In this document: positions 1 to 11,559 of the stretch, piece by piece | How positions within the stretch are numbered: the first letter of the stretch is position 1 | How the letters are laid out: every line of letters begins with the position of its first letter | From: Roseateles sp. | GTDB lineage: Bacteria > Pseudomonadota > Gammaproteobacteria > Burkholderiales > Burkholderiaceae_C | Reading direction: 5' to 3' | Assembly: GCA_019234295.1 (NCBI GenBank) | Contig: JAFALK010000066.1 | Coordinates: 1-64,000 of the forward strand | DNA length: 64,000 nt | Made by a program: the position numbers and the translations under genes | Notes under the pieces: generated by a model | Databases searched by the model: none | What the model saw: only the letters and a program-made list of their open reading frames with translations | What the model was told of the DNA's origin: nothing

Positions 1-143
1 GCACCATGGCGCTGGATGCCGAGCACCACCGGGTGTTCCTCGTGAGCGCCGATTTCGAAGCACCGGCCGCCGGGAGTGCGAGCAAGCGCGACACCGTCAA
101 GCCCGACAGCTTCAAGCTATTGATCGTCGGCGAGAAGCATTGA
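1..143 (+). CDS. C-terminal end of a YncE-type beta-propeller protein (5' end outside window)
   Basis: An open frame enters from the left edge and stops at 141-143, leaving 46 visible residues. They begin TMALDAEHHRVFLVSADFE and end in a KPDSFKLLIVGEKH stretch. This TMALD...H-R-V-(F/Y)-L-V...A-(D/E)-F pattern followed by a Pro-rich linker and a final beta strand is the usual last blade of YVTN/YncE-like beta-propeller proteins, which are mostly exported. The family call rests on this tail only; blades, signal peptide and function cannot be judged from the window. Confidence 0.55.
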   Translation, partial: TMALDAEHHRVFLVSADFEAPAAGSASKRDTVKPDSFKLLIVGEKH

Positions 144-150
144 TCCAGGG

Positions 151-326
151 ATGAGCATCAGCCGTCGCGCGACGACGCCCCTGTTGCGCGGCGTGCGCCG
201 CCGCGTTTGGTGCACGCCCTGGCCTTCTGCGGTCTTGTCGCCACGTCACCCGCCTTGGCTCAAGGCGGCCCACCGATCGTGACGGATGAAGCGGCCACGC
301 CAGCCTATGGTCGTCTGGCGACGTGA
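151..326 (+). pseudogene. Remnant of a secreted GGPP-x-TD protein N-terminus, frameshifted and truncated
   Basis: Just after the propeller gene, the frame ending at 324-326 reads as a hydrophobic export-like segment (about 210-260, LVHALAFCGLVATSPALAQ) followed by GGPPIVTDEAATP. That resembles the mature N-terminus of a common proteobacterial secreted family that starts AQGGPP-(I/L/M)-VTDDPGTP and normally runs for over 200 residues. Here the frame stops after about 20 mature residues and has no ATG. A plausible start (ATG at 151, MSISRRATTP) lies in another frame, so at least one frameshift is needed. Short GGCAGT/CGCAGT repeats follow (about 327-352). I read it as a gene remnant; a chance resemblance is possible because the match is short. 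Confidence 0.35.
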
Positions 327-353
327 GGCAGTGGCAGTCGCAGTGGCAGTGAT

Positions 354-1265
354 TCAGGGTTGCGGGGTATCCAAAGTCGAGTCAGCCCGTGCGGCCAGGG
401 CCTCAAAGGCCCGCGCAGCGCGCTCTCGCCCCAGCTCTATGAGGCCCTCGGCTTTCCAAAACTCGAAGAAGCCGCAGGTATTACGAGGAATCTCAATCAG
501 CACATCAGGCATGTAAGCCGCCATGCGCAGCCTGGCGATGGTGTCCTGCATGGCCTGCATCGATACCATCGCGACGCTGACCATGCCGTGGGACGGCTCC
601 TTCGGTCGCGTGCCGGGCCGCAGGCCGTCAATGAACTTCAGAATTCGGCCATGGTAGGGGTTGTCAGCCATCAAGGAGGCGCTGCGTCCCGGCAGCGGGT
701 CTCGCTCGGCGGGACCGCTAAGATCAACGGCAACCGTCAGCGCCGTCGGGTCGTCCAGCGTCGGTGCGATCGGCACCGGATTGACGACGGCGCCGTCGAT
801 CAGCAGCCGGCTCCCATGCCTGAATGGCGTGAACACCATTGGAGTCGCCATCGAGGCGCGGATGGCGTCAAACAGATTTCCCTGCCGCAGCCAGACCTCA
901 TCCCCCGTGTCGAGGTCAGTGGCAACGGCTGTGTAGGTGACGGGTAAGTCTTCGACACGGCCGTCACCGACGAGTTCGCGCAGTACGCTGATGATGCGCT
1001 CACCTTTGAAAATGCCGGGCCGGCCAATGGTGGGGTCCAGCAACCTCAGCACATCCATGCGCTCCAATGCCATGACCCACTCGGCGTAGATATCGAGCTT
1101 GCCGATCGCATGGATTCCACCTACAAGCGCGCCAATCGAGGTGCCCGAGATGGACCGGATCTCATAGCCGTTCTCGACCAGCCAGTGAATGACGCCGATG
1201 TGCGCCAGGCCCCTGGCGCCACCGCTGCCGAGCACCAGAGACACAGTACGGCTAGATCCTTGCAT
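354..1265 (-). CDS. Patatin-like phospholipase family protein
   Basis: This 303-residue protein is a predicted serine lipid acyl hydrolase acting through a Ser-Asp dyad. The oxyanion loop GSGGARG is at residues 13-19, the nucleophile elbow GTSIG at 41-45 (Ser43) and the catalytic Asp in IDGAV at 157. All sit in the usual patatin order, and the length matches small RssA/YlbK-type bacterial patatins. No signal peptide or membrane span is evident, so it is probably cytosolic or peripheral. It is transcribed away from the acyltransferase at 1482, with about 215 bases between the starts. The natural substrate is not predictable; the fold and active site are clear. Confidence 0.9.
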   Translation of the reverse strand: MQGSSRTVSLVLGSGGARGLAHIGVIHWLVENGYEIRSISGTSIGALVGGIHAIGKLDIYAEWVMALERMDVLRLLDPTIGRPGIFKGERIISVLRELVGDGRVEDLPVTYTAVATDLDTGDEVWLRQGNLFDAIRASMATPMVFTPFRHGSRLLIDGAVVNPVPIAPTLDDPTALTVAVDLSGPAERDPLPGRSASLMADNPYHGRILKFIDGLRPGTRPKEPSHGMVSVAMVSMQAMQDTIARLRMAAYMPDVLIEIPRNTCGFFEFWKAEGLIELGRERAARAFEALAARADSTLDTPQP

Positions 1266-3483
1266 AGATAGTCAGGGCCATGCTTGAGTATGCCGGCGGC
1301 CTGGCAATTGTGGGGGCTTTGAATTCTTGGGCATTTGCAATACGAATCGCGCAAAGCTTGCTATGCAGCTGCGACGCGGGCTCGGCCGTACCTAGGCTTT
1401 GCGCAGCTCCCCTAGGGCTACTACGCCCCCTCCCGAAGGCCTACGTCAGGCATGCTGAGACCCAAAAATCAGGAGAAGAGGGTGAGCGGCGAACCAGGAC
1501 GACAGAGATTTCGCACGGACATCAACGGTCTGCGCGCCTGGGCGGTCATTGCCGTGGTGCTTTTTCACTTCAAGCTCCCGGCATGCGGCGGCGGCTTTGT
1601 CGGAGTCGACGTGTTCTTCGTCATCTCCGGCTTCCTGATGACCGGCATCGTGCTCGCAGGCCTGGAACAGGATCGCTTCAGCCTCACCGCTTTCTACGCG
1701 GCGCGGGCTCGACGCATCGTGCCTGCGCTGGCAGTCCTTTGTGCCGTGCTGTTGTTGCTCGGCTGGCGGTTCCTGCTCTCTGGCGAGTACAAGCTACTGG
1801 CCACGCACGTCGGCTACAGCCTTTCATTTCTGTCAAACATCGAGTTCTGGCAAGAAGCCGGGTATTTCGATGCCGCCTCGCATGAGAAGTGGTTACTGCA
1901 CACGTGGTCGCTGGCCGTCGAGTGGCAGTTCTACCTCTTGCTGCCGATTGTGCTGTGGTCCGCTTGGCAGATACGGGCTGGCCGCAATGTGCAGCGGCTC
2001 GTCGTCATCGCCACGCTGCTCGCCTCGCTGCTGGCCTGCCTGCTGATCACGCCGCAGGATCCAAGCAAGGCATTTTTCTGGTTGCACACCCGGGCATGGG
2101 AGATGTTGGGCGGCGGACTCATTTCCCTTTCCGGGACGCGCAAGAACGCGAGCGAGCCCGGTCGGCGCATTCTGCAAGGCATCGGCCTGGTATTGATTCT
2201 TGCTGCCGTTCTGATGTTTGACTCGTTCGTGCCGTGGCGCGGTTGGCGGGCAGTCGTGCCGGTGCTGGGCGCAATGCTGGTGATTCGAGCCGATCGAAGC
2301 AGTACCCTGCTGAGCGCGCGCCCTCTTCAATGGCTGGGAGACCGCTCCTACTCGGTCTACTTGTGGCATTGGCCGATCTACGTGGCGCTCAACCAACTCG
2401 AATGGCAGGGCGCCGTCGCAACGGTGGGCGGACTCTTGCTGACGCTCGTGCTCGGCCACGCCTCGTTTGCGCTGGTAGAAGCCCCAGCGCGAAGACGGCT
2501 GGCGCGCGTTTCCGCCATGTCCAGTCTGGGATGGCTGGTCGGTTCACTGATGCTGGTGCTGGCACCCGCTGTCGCGATCTGGCGACTCAACGGTCTGGGC
2601 AACCGGCTCCCGGCCGTTGCAGAACTTGCTGCTGCGGAGGCGTATGACGTGAATCCGCGCCGACAGGACTGCTATTCCAGCAGTAAACATGCATTCCCGT
2701 CCTGCATTCACGGCGGCACTCATCTGCGGGCGATCGCGCTCGGCGACAGCCATGTCTCTGCAACTGTCAGCGCCCTGGCCTTGGCGAGGCCACGAGATCA
2801 GGACGGCGTGCAGGAGTGGTCTATCCGAGGCTGCCAGTTCGTGCCCGGCATGCAACAGGTTCCGGGAAGAACTGCACCGGACGACCACGGTATCAGTTGC
2901 GCCGAATTCACTCAACGAGTCCTGCGCGAACTGGAACTTGTCCCGGCAGAGGTCCCCGTGGTCATCATGGGGCGTTATGCCGCCTCAGCTTTTGGCTCAG
3001 AAGCCAGGCTCGAATCAATTCGGCCGGCTGTCTACTTTTCGCAGATCCACGAAAGTGCTTCGCCACAATTTCTCGCGGAGTTCGGCCGTCACATCACCGA
3101 GACAGCCTGCATGCTCGCGCGACAGCGCACGGTCTTTCTCGTCCGCCCGTTTCCGGAAATGGGCCTGAACGTTCCCAAGGTCCTGTCGCATCGCCTGGCC
3201 ATGGCGGGCACGAGCCCAGATCTGTGGGTCTCCATCGAGCAGTACCGACGGCGCAACGCGTGGATCTGGACCGCGCAAGACGAGGCCCGTGACCGTTGTG
3301 GCGCCCGAGTGCTCGACCCCTTGCCGTACCTGTGCACCGAAGGCCGATGCTGGGGCAGCCGCGAAGGGCGGCCTCTCTACTTCGACGACAACCATCTCAG
3401 CGAGTACGGCAACAAGCTTCTGGTTCCGATGTTCGCTGAGGTTTTTCATACTTCCAAGTCACCGGCCTCGTCCACGCAAGGCC

Positions 3484-6240
<2,757 letters not shown>

Positions 6241-6248
6241 GGACTCCG

Positions 6249-6312
6249 GTGAGCGTCGTTGAATGAATTCCAAGCCTGGCAGGGTTCGGCCCCGTCGCAA
6301 CGCTCCTTGGAT
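6249..6312 (-). promoter_or_regulatory. S-adenosylhomocysteine (SAH) riboswitch in the metH leader
   Basis: Read on the minus strand, the leader contains CCAAGGAGCGTTGCGAC, a small GGG/CCC hairpin, TGCCAGGCTTGG, a short linker and AACGACGCTCA. This matches the SAH aptamer core known from Ralstonia (GAGGAGCGCUGC ... CCAGGCUC ... ACGGCGCUC). P1 pairs CCAAG (6310-6306) with CTTGG (6274-6270). The pseudoknot pairs GAGCGTT (6305-6299) with GACGCTC (6257-6251). Relative to the Ralstonia aptamer, one C-G pair has become T-A, a compensatory change. The pseudoknot ends about 10 bases before the start codon, next to the GGAG, fitting control of translation; known SAH riboswitches turn expression on when SAH is high. 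Confidence 0.9.
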
Positions 6313-6412
6313 CAGGGGATGGATTTTAGGGCCTCCACCTTCCCCACGGCTCCGGATCGTGATGACAATGCGCGCAGTCAGTCGAAACTAACCGCCATCC
6401 CCCGAGACATTC

Positions 6413-7564
6413 TTGAGCCTGATACCCATTTCCGCGGACTTGCTTGCCTTTGGCGAAATTCTTGAATTTCCCCTGCGCGACTCCGAAGGCCGGCTCCTGA
6501 TCGCGGCCGGTCAGGTGCTGCGCGACAGCCCGCAGATGCAGTCCCTTTTGCTGCGCGGCGTCTTCGTGCACTTGGACGAGATCGATGCCGCCAACCGCGC
6601 GCACATGGTCGTCGACGATGCACCGGATACCGACTTCGACTTCGATCACCAACGCAGCATGGACCTCGGCCATACGGGCCTGTGGTCGGACCTGCAGCAG
6701 CGCGCGCACGCCCTGCTCAGTGCGCCGCGCGCCGAGGACTTCTTGCCGCGCCTGGAGCGTATCCACGACGAGGCCGTCGCCCGCGTGCTGAGCGCCCCCG
6801 ACGCGACCCTGACTTTGCTGATCCACGATGCTGGCCAGCAAAGCCCCCACTACAGCGCCCGCCACGCGCTGCTGTGCATCGCCCTGTGCGAGCTGTGCAG
6901 CCAGCAGCTACTCTGGCCCGAACCCTGGCGCAATGCGCTGACGCGCGCGGCGCTTTCCATGAACGTCGCCATCTCACGCGAGCAGGACCAGTTGGCCAGC
7001 CAGGTGGCGCCGGCCGCCCAGGCCCAACTCGACGGTCTGCGCGGTCATGGAGACCGCGCGGCGCGCTTTCTCGCACGCCTGGGCGTGCGGCAAAGCCTCT
7101 GGCTGGACACCGTGCGCCTGCATCACGAAGCCCCGGCGGGCAGCATCTCGGGCCGAGAGCCTGCCTATCAGCTGGCGCGGCTGCTGGCGCGCATCGACAT
7201 GTTCGCGGCCCGGCTGTCGCCGCGGCGAACGCGTCTGGCGCAAAGCAGCGCCCACGCGGCCCGGGCCGTCTACCTCGATGAGCAGCAGCAGCCCGACGAA
7301 GCCGGCGCGGCGCTGGTACGCACCGTCGGTCTCTATCCGCCGGGCAGCCTCGTGCGCATGGCCTCGGGCGAGGTCGGCATCGTCTACAGGCGTGGCGTGC
7401 GGGCAACCGCGCCGCTGGTGGCCGCGCTGACCAACGTGCACGGCCAGCCCCTGCCGCGGCCCGAGCCGCGTGATCCGAATGCTGCGCCGAACGCCGTGAC
7501 CGAAAGCCTGGCTCCGCACGAGTATCGGCTGCCTGTCGATATGGCAGCCTTGCTCAGGCTCTAG
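6413..7564 (+). CDS. Degenerate HD-GYP-like domain protein
   Basis: The protein has 383 residues. The C-terminal segment (about 320-355) [21 protein letters not shown] is the typical C-terminal tail of HD-GYP cyclic-di-GMP phosphodiesterases, and the central helical region follows that fold. The catalytic signature is eroded: the position of the LLHDIGK helix reads ALSMNVAI, and the HHE...DGxGYP block reads [11 protein letters not shown], so the metal-binding HD and the GYP loop are gone. I infer a non-catalytic protein, perhaps a sensor or adaptor. The only in-frame start is TTG 6413 with no clear ribosome site. It lies between the two metH halves on the opposite strand and overlaps the end of the homocysteine half by 4 bases at a shared CTAG. 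Confidence 0.7.
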   Translation: MSLIPISADLLAFGEILEFPLRDSEGRLLIAAGQVLRDSPQMQSLLLRGVFVHLDEIDAANRAHMVVDDAPDTDFDFDHQRSMDLGHTGLWSDLQQRAHALLSAPRAEDFLPRLERIHDEAVARVLSAPDATLTLLIHDAGQQSPHYSARHALLCIALCELCSQQLLWPEPWRNALTRAALSMNVAISREQDQLASQVAPAAQAQLDGLRGHGDRAARFLARLGVRQSLWLDTVRLHHEAPAGSISGREPAYQLARLLARIDMFAARLSPRRTRLAQSSAHAARAVYLDEQQQPDEAGAALVRTVGLYPPGSLVRMASGEVGIVYRRGVRATAPLVAALTNVHGQPLPRPEPRDPNAAPNAVTESLAPHEYRLPVDMAALLRL

Positions 7565-8613
7565 ACTTCGACCAGGTCGGTGAGGAATCGCTCACCGCAG
7601 GCGCGCGGTTTGTACCCTCCGAGCTTGCCGGCGATCGCCGCAATATGGGCTGGCGTCGTGCCGCAGCAGCCGCCCGCGATATTGAGGAAGCCGCTCGCCG
7701 CGAACTCGCCGAGCAGGCGAGCCGTGACCTCGGGCGTCTCGTCGAAGCCGGTGTCACTCATGGGGTTGGGCAGGCCGGCATTCGGATAGCAGCTCACCGC
7801 CGTCGGGCCTGCGGCCTTCACCAATTCTTCGATGTAGGGCCGCATCAGTGTGGCCCCGAGCGCGCAGTTCAGGCCGATGGCGAGCGGGCGCGCGTGGCGC
7901 ACCGAATGCCAGAAGGCCGTGACCGTCTGGCCAGAGAGGATGCGACCGGAGGCGTCGGTGACCGTGCCCGAGACGATCACCGGCAGTCGCTCACCGGTAG
8001 CTTCCATCAGCTCGTCGAGCGCGAAGATGGCGGCCTTGGCATTGAGCGTGTCGAAGATGGTCTCAACGAGGAAGAGGTCCACGCCGCCGTCCAGCAGGCC
8101 TCGGGCCTGCTCGTAGTAGGCCGCGCGCAGGGTGTCGAAGTCGACGTTGCGGGCGCCCGGGTCGTTCACATCGGGGCTGATCGAGGCCGTGCGCGGCGTC
8201 GGGCCCAGGGCACCGGCGGCGAAGCGGGGCTTGTCCGGGGTCGCGTACTTGTCGCAGGCAGCGCGGGCCAGCTTCGCGGCGGCCACGTTCATCTCGTAGG
8301 CGAAGGCCTCGAGGCCGTAGTCCTCCTGTGCGACGCTGGTCGTGCCGAAGGTATTGGTCTCGATGATGTCGGCCCCGGCGGCAAGGTATTGCTCGTGGAT
8401 CTCCGAGATGACCTCGGGCTTGGTCAGCACAAGCAGGTCGTTATTACCCTTGAGGTCCTTGGGGTGGTCCTTGAAGCGCTCGCCACGGTAGTCGGTCTCT
8501 CCGAGCTTGTAGCGCTGGATCATCGTGCCCATCGCGCCATCGAGAATGACGATGCGTTGCTGCAGAATGCCGGGCAGGCTTGCCCCGCGCGTGAAGGTGG
8601 TGTGAGCGTTCAT
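7561..8613 (-). CDS. metH: Methionine synthase, homocysteine-binding half (split MetH N-terminus)
   Basis: This 350-residue protein corresponds to the first domain of MetH, a TIM barrel that binds homocysteine through zinc. The three cysteine ligands are present: Cys250 in GLNCALG and Cys316/Cys317 in [11 protein letters not shown]. The N-terminus ([11 protein letters not shown] at 23-33) and length match the stand-alone homocysteine S-methyltransferase genes paired with a truncated MetH in many Burkholderiales. It ends after this barrel with no linker to the folate domain, so it must act with the product of 3484-6240. It is divergent from the rhodanese gene with only 11 bases between start codons. 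There is no room for a second riboswitch, so its promoter must lie inside the rhodanese gene. Confidence 0.93.
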   Translation of the reverse strand: MNAHTTFTRGASLPGILQQRIVILDGAMGTMIQRYKLGETDYRGERFKDHPKDLKGNNDLLVLTKPEVISEIHEQYLAAGADIIETNTFGTTSVAQEDYGLEAFAYEMNVAAAKLARAACDKYATPDKPRFAAGALGPTPRTASISPDVNDPGARNVDFDTLRAAYYEQARGLLDGGVDLFLVETIFDTLNAKAAIFALDELMEATGERLPVIVSGTVTDASGRILSGQTVTAFWHSVRHARPLAIGLNCALGATLMRPYIEELVKAAGPTAVSCYPNAGLPNPMSDTGFDETPEVTARLLGEFAASGFLNIAGGCCGTTPAHIAAIAGKLGGYKPRACGERFLTDLVEV

Positions 8614-8624
8614 GCCCCGATTCT

Positions 8625-9020
8625 ATGAAGCAGCTGTTACCAACCCAAGCGCAGGCCTATTTGCAAGCCCATCCCGAAGCACTGTTCCTCGACGTGCGTA
8701 TGGAGCTGGAGTACCTGTACGTCGGCCATCCGCCGGGCGCCATCCACGTGGCCTGGTACGAATACCCCGAGATGCGGATCGACCCGGAGCGTTTCGTGGC
8801 TCAGGTGCGGCGCGAGGCGGACGGTGACTTGAACAAGCCCCTGGTCCTGCTGTGCCGCTCAGGCCAGCGCACCGTTGCCGCGGCCCAGGTGCTGGAGGCC
8901 GCCGGCTTCACCGAGGTGATCAACGTGCTGCACGGCTTCGAGGGCGACCCCGACGAGAACTTCCACCGGGGCAAGCTCAACGGCTGGCGTCACGACGGCC
9001 TGCCTTGGGAACAAATGTGA
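8625..9020 (+). CDS. Rhodanese-like domain protein
   Basis: A 131-residue single-domain rhodanese. The substrate loop is CRSGQRT with Cys77 as the persulfide-forming residue, after the usual FLDVRMELEYLYVGHPPGAIHV segment (21-42). It ends in the GWRHDGLPWEQM tail common in small cytosolic rhodaneses. Sulfur transfer or a redox/sensor role is likely; the physiological acceptor is unknown. Its start region overlaps the presumed promoter of the divergent metH half. The neighbourhood (homocysteine methylation next to a sulfurtransferase) suggests sulfur metabolism, but adjacency alone does not prove a link. Confidence 0.88.
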   Translation: MKQLLPTQAQAYLQAHPEALFLDVRMELEYLYVGHPPGAIHVAWYEYPEMRIDPERFVAQVRREADGDLNKPLVLLCRSGQRTVAAAQVLEAAGFTEVINVLHGFEGDPDENFHRGKLNGWRHDGLPWEQM

Positions 9021-9070
9021 GCCCCCTCGGCTGGCGCGTACGCTGGCTGGTCTCCCGAGGTGACGCCGAT

Positions 9071-9094
9071 CATTGCCGGCCTGGGCCGGCAATG
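9071..9094. terminator. Perfect hairpin between convergent genes, possible bidirectional terminator
   Basis: CATTGCCGGCC and GGCCGGCAATG form an 11-bp perfect inverted repeat separated by two bases. It lies in the 127-base gap between the rhodanese gene (+) and proQ (-), which converge here. There is no T-run on either side, so it is not a classical intrinsic terminator. A REP-like palindrome or a transcript-end stabiliser is equally possible. Confidence 0.5.
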
Positions 9095-9147
9095 ACATTG
9101 GCGTGCGTCGTCCGTGGGAGTGGCCCGGCAGAAGATGCAATTCAAAT

Positions 9148-9858
9148 TCAACGCGGGGTGCGCGGCTGCGGCTTGTGGCGCGGGCGTTGCTGTTCAGCCC
9201 GAGGCGCACGCGCGTCGCGGCGCTGATCCGGCCGGCGGTCCTGACGCTCCTCGCGCGGCGGCATCTCGGCGCGCTCCTTGCGGGCGATCTCCAGCAGACC
9301 CGGCAACTCCTCTTCCGTCACGCCCTTGAGCGTGCAGAAGTTCTTCAGCGTGAGCGTGGTGCGCTCGAAATCCCAGAGCAGGCCGGCGCGGTTGCGGCGC
9401 TGCTGGACCAGCAGGTTCTCCTGCTCGCGCTCAGCGGCGATGCGCTCATTCTTGAGGTTGCGCCGCCGAGCCAGCTCTTCCCTGGCTGCGGCCAGGTGTT
9501 CCTCGCTGAGCTCGCCGGCCTCCTGGCCGTCGAGATCGAAACGGGTCTTGGCCTTGGTCAGCGCGATCAAGTAGCCGGTGTTGCCGGTGTAGCGGCGGAA
9601 GAAGGCGGAGAGCTGGGCCTTGGTGAACTGGCCCGGGGCACGCTCCTGGATGTCGGCCTGGATTCGCAGCTTCAGGGGCTTGTGGCCGCCCGTAAACAGG
9701 GCAGGAAACAGGGCCTTGAGCTGGGCGCCAACGTCTGTGGGTGCGGCGTCCGGTGCGGCGTCCGGTGCAGCGTCAGGCGTGGCCGCAGGCGCTGCGGTCG
9801 GCACATCCGCCGGTGCATGCGTCGGCAATTCGGTCGGCTCGGGCGTGGTCTCGTTCAT
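9148..9858 (-). CDS. proQ: ProQ/FinO family RNA chaperone
   Basis: A 236-residue protein with a Pro/Ala-rich N-terminal tail (1-42, including three DAAP repeats), a ProQ/FinO domain (about 45-115) and a long basic Arg/Gln/Pro-rich tail. The domain shows the family pattern LKALFPALFTGGHKPLKLRIQ, then FTKAQLSAFFRRYTGNTGYL. Proteins of this kind bind structured sRNAs and mRNA 3' ends as global RNA chaperones. The DAAP repeats come from near-identical 12-base units at about 9745-9785, likely prone to slippage. The middle and tail (residues about 125-236) are highly charged and probably disordered or RNA-binding. I use the symbol for the family; several proQ/finO paralogues can coexist in this group. 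Confidence 0.85.
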   Translation of the reverse strand: MNETTPEPTELPTHAPADVPTAAPAATPDAAPDAAPDAAPTDVGAQLKALFPALFTGGHKPLKLRIQADIQERAPGQFTKAQLSAFFRRYTGNTGYLIALTKAKTRFDLDGQEAGELSEEHLAAAREELARRRNLKNERIAAEREQENLLVQQRRNRAGLLWDFERTTLTLKNFCTLKGVTEEELPGLLEIARKERAEMPPREERQDRRPDQRRDARAPRAEQQRPRHKPQPRTPR

Positions 9859-9916
9859 GACAGGGCAGGGATCCTCAAATGCAGCCCGCTATTGTCCACC
9901 TTGTTCGATTCTCGAT

Positions 9917-10585
9917 TCAAAGGCTACCGAACACCTTCTTCAGCAGGGCGCTACCGGTCCTCACGGGATCCTGGCGGATCTTCCTTTCCTCCTCCGCGAC
10001 CATGAGGAAGAGGCCGTCGAGCGCCTTGGCCGTCACGTACACGTCGATGTTCGAGTCCTCCTGCTTGAGCAGGCCGAAGCCTGCGGCCTTGCCGGCCACG
10101 GCGTTGTACTTCTCGGCCAGGGAGACCTTGCGCGTCGCCTGTTGCACGATGGGCAGGAACTGGCGGCCCAGGGGTTCGCGCGTCTTGGCCTCAAAGAAGC
10201 GCGTGGCCGCGTCCTGCTCGCCGTGCAGGATCTTGAGGCCGTCTTCGACGCTCATGTCCCGGACAGCATTGAGCAGCAGCTGCCTGGCCTGAGGCACCGC
10301 GGCCTCGGCGGCACGGTTCATGGCCAGCTCAAGCTCCTCGACCTTGCGCCCCTGGCCAGCCGCCTTGGCAAGCTTGGCAGCGCTTTGCAGGGCGCCGGGC
10401 AGCTCGATGTGCACCTTGGCGTTGGTCATAAAGCCATCGGTGCGGCCCAGCTCGCTCACAGCGCTGGCCGCACCCCGCTCGAGTGCGGCGCGAATGCCGC
10501 TGACGGCATCGGTCTCGTTGAGCGCCAGGGCGCTAGCGCCCGCGGCCAGTAGGCCGCCACCAAGGATCAGACTTCTTCGTCGCAT
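9917..10585 (-). CDS. DUF4197 family exported protein
   Basis: The 222-residue product begins MRRRSLILGGGLLAAGASALA, an export signal with a twin-Arg flavour. A helical, Ala-rich body follows that matches the DUF4197 pattern: GIRAALERGAASAVSELG, MTNAKVHIELPG, MSVEDGLKILHGEQDAATRFFEAKT, then YNAVAGKA and ALDGLFLMVAEEERKIRQDP. The family is widespread in Proteobacteria with no established function. Its start overlaps the end of the fumarylacetoacetase-like gene upstream (10567) by 19 bases, so the two are probably co-transcribed and translationally coupled. No catalytic residues can be proposed. Confidence 0.85.
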   Translation of the reverse strand: MRRRSLILGGGLLAAGASALALNETDAVSGIRAALERGAASAVSELGRTDGFMTNAKVHIELPGALQSAAKLAKAAGQGRKVEELELAMNRAAEAAVPQARQLLLNAVRDMSVEDGLKILHGEQDAATRFFEAKTREPLGRQFLPIVQQATRKVSLAEKYNAVAGKAAGFGLLKQEDSNIDVYVTAKALDGLFLMVAEEERKIRQDPVRTGSALLKKVFGSL

Positions 10586-11559
10586 GCTTGGACCTCCTGG
10601 TCAATGGCACCGAAGATGCTCTGACCGTCGCGGCCCTTCATCTCGATGCGAATGGAATCGCCGAAACGCATGAACTCGGTTTTCGGTGCACCGTCCTCGA
10701 TCGTCTCGATCGCGCGCTTCTCGGCGATGCAGCTGTAGCCGCGGCTCCAGTCCTTGTTGGACACAGTTCCGGATCCCACGATGGAGCCAGCGCGCACATT
10801 ACGCGTCTTGGCGATGTGCGCAATCAGTTGCCCGAAATGGAAAGTCATCTCGGGACCGGCCTCGCAATTGCCCACCTTGCGCCCGTTCCACATGCTTTGC
10901 AGATTCAGGTGCAGGCGGCCGCCCCTCCAGTCCTCCCCGAGTTCGTCGGGCGTGACCGCCACGGGCGAGAAGGCCGTGGCCGGCTTGCTCTGGAAGAAAC
11001 CAAAGCCCTTGGCCAGCTCGGCGGGGATCAGGTTGCGCAGGCTCCAGTCGTTGGCCAGCATGAGCAGCCGCACGGCCTCCAGCGAGGCCTCCGCAGTGGC
11101 GCCCATGCGCACATCGCCGGTGATGACGGCGATCTCGGCCTCGAAGTCGATGCCCATGGCCTCGGAGGGCACGCGCGCCACCTCGCAAGGGCCCAGGAAG
11201 TCGTCGCTTCCGCCCTGGTACATCAGCGGATCTGTATAGAAACTCTCGGGCACCTCTGCGCCGCGGGCCTTGCGCACCAGCTCTACATGGTTGATGTAGG
11301 CCGAGCCGTCGGCCCATTGGAAGGCGCGCGGCAGCGGCGCCATGCAAAGCTTGGGATCGAAGGCGAAGGCGTGGCGCAGCTTTCCGTGGTTGAGCTGAGC
11401 GTAGAGCTCTTCGAGCTGCGGGGCCATGAAGTTCCAGTCGTCCAGCACTTGCTGCAAGCGCGTGGCAATGCCATTGGCATAGTGGGCCTGGGAGAGATCA
11501 CGCGAGACGACGACCAGCTGGCCGTCGCGCGAGCCGTCCTTGTAGGTGGCGAGTTTCAT
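10567..11559 (-). CDS. Fumarylacetoacetate hydrolase family protein
   Basis: A 330-residue enzyme of the FAH superfamily, which cleaves or decarboxylates beta-diketo acids with a divalent metal. Metal-binding landmarks are present: GIDFEAEIAVITGDV (Glu-x-Glu), LANDWSLRN (Asp) and the Lys in FFQSKPATAFSPV; the late GSGTVSNKD loop is also typical. Length and the N-terminal KLATYKDGSRDGQLVVVSRD fit the bacterial aromatic-degradation branch (fumarylacetoacetase of tyrosine/homogentisate breakdown). No other homogentisate gene is in the window, so the substrate is uncertain. The open frame extends 32 codons upstream, but ATG 11559 begins the conserved region. The DUF4197 gene follows with a 19-base overlap. 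Confidence 0.88.
   Translation of the reverse strand: MKLATYKDGSRDGQLVVVSRDLSQAHYANGIATRLQQVLDDWNFMAPQLEELYAQLNHGKLRHAFAFDPKLCMAPLPRAFQWADGSAYINHVELVRKARGAEVPESFYTDPLMYQGGSDDFLGPCEVARVPSEAMGIDFEAEIAVITGDVRMGATAEASLEAVRLLMLANDWSLRNLIPAELAKGFGFFQSKPATAFSPVAVTPDELGEDWRGGRLHLNLQSMWNGRKVGNCEAGPEMTFHFGQLIAHIAKTRNVRAGSIVGSGTVSNKDWSRGYSCIAEKRAIETIEDGAPKTEFMRFGDSIRIEMKGRDGQSIFGAIDQEVQACDEEV

Noticed and set aside
1388-1421. Imperfect inverted repeat with two CCTAGG boxes between patatin and acyltransferase genes
   Set aside because: The match is only 6-9 bases with a long spacer; not strong enough to call an operator.
6241-6300. Extending metH to the TTG at 6300
   Set aside because: That codon lies inside the SAH riboswitch pseudoknot, so translation cannot sensibly start there.
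8614-8720. A second SAH riboswitch before the homocysteine half of metH
   Set aside because: The minus strand has a GAGGAACAGTGC stretch vaguely like the aptamer, but no matching CCAGGC block or pseudoknot partner.
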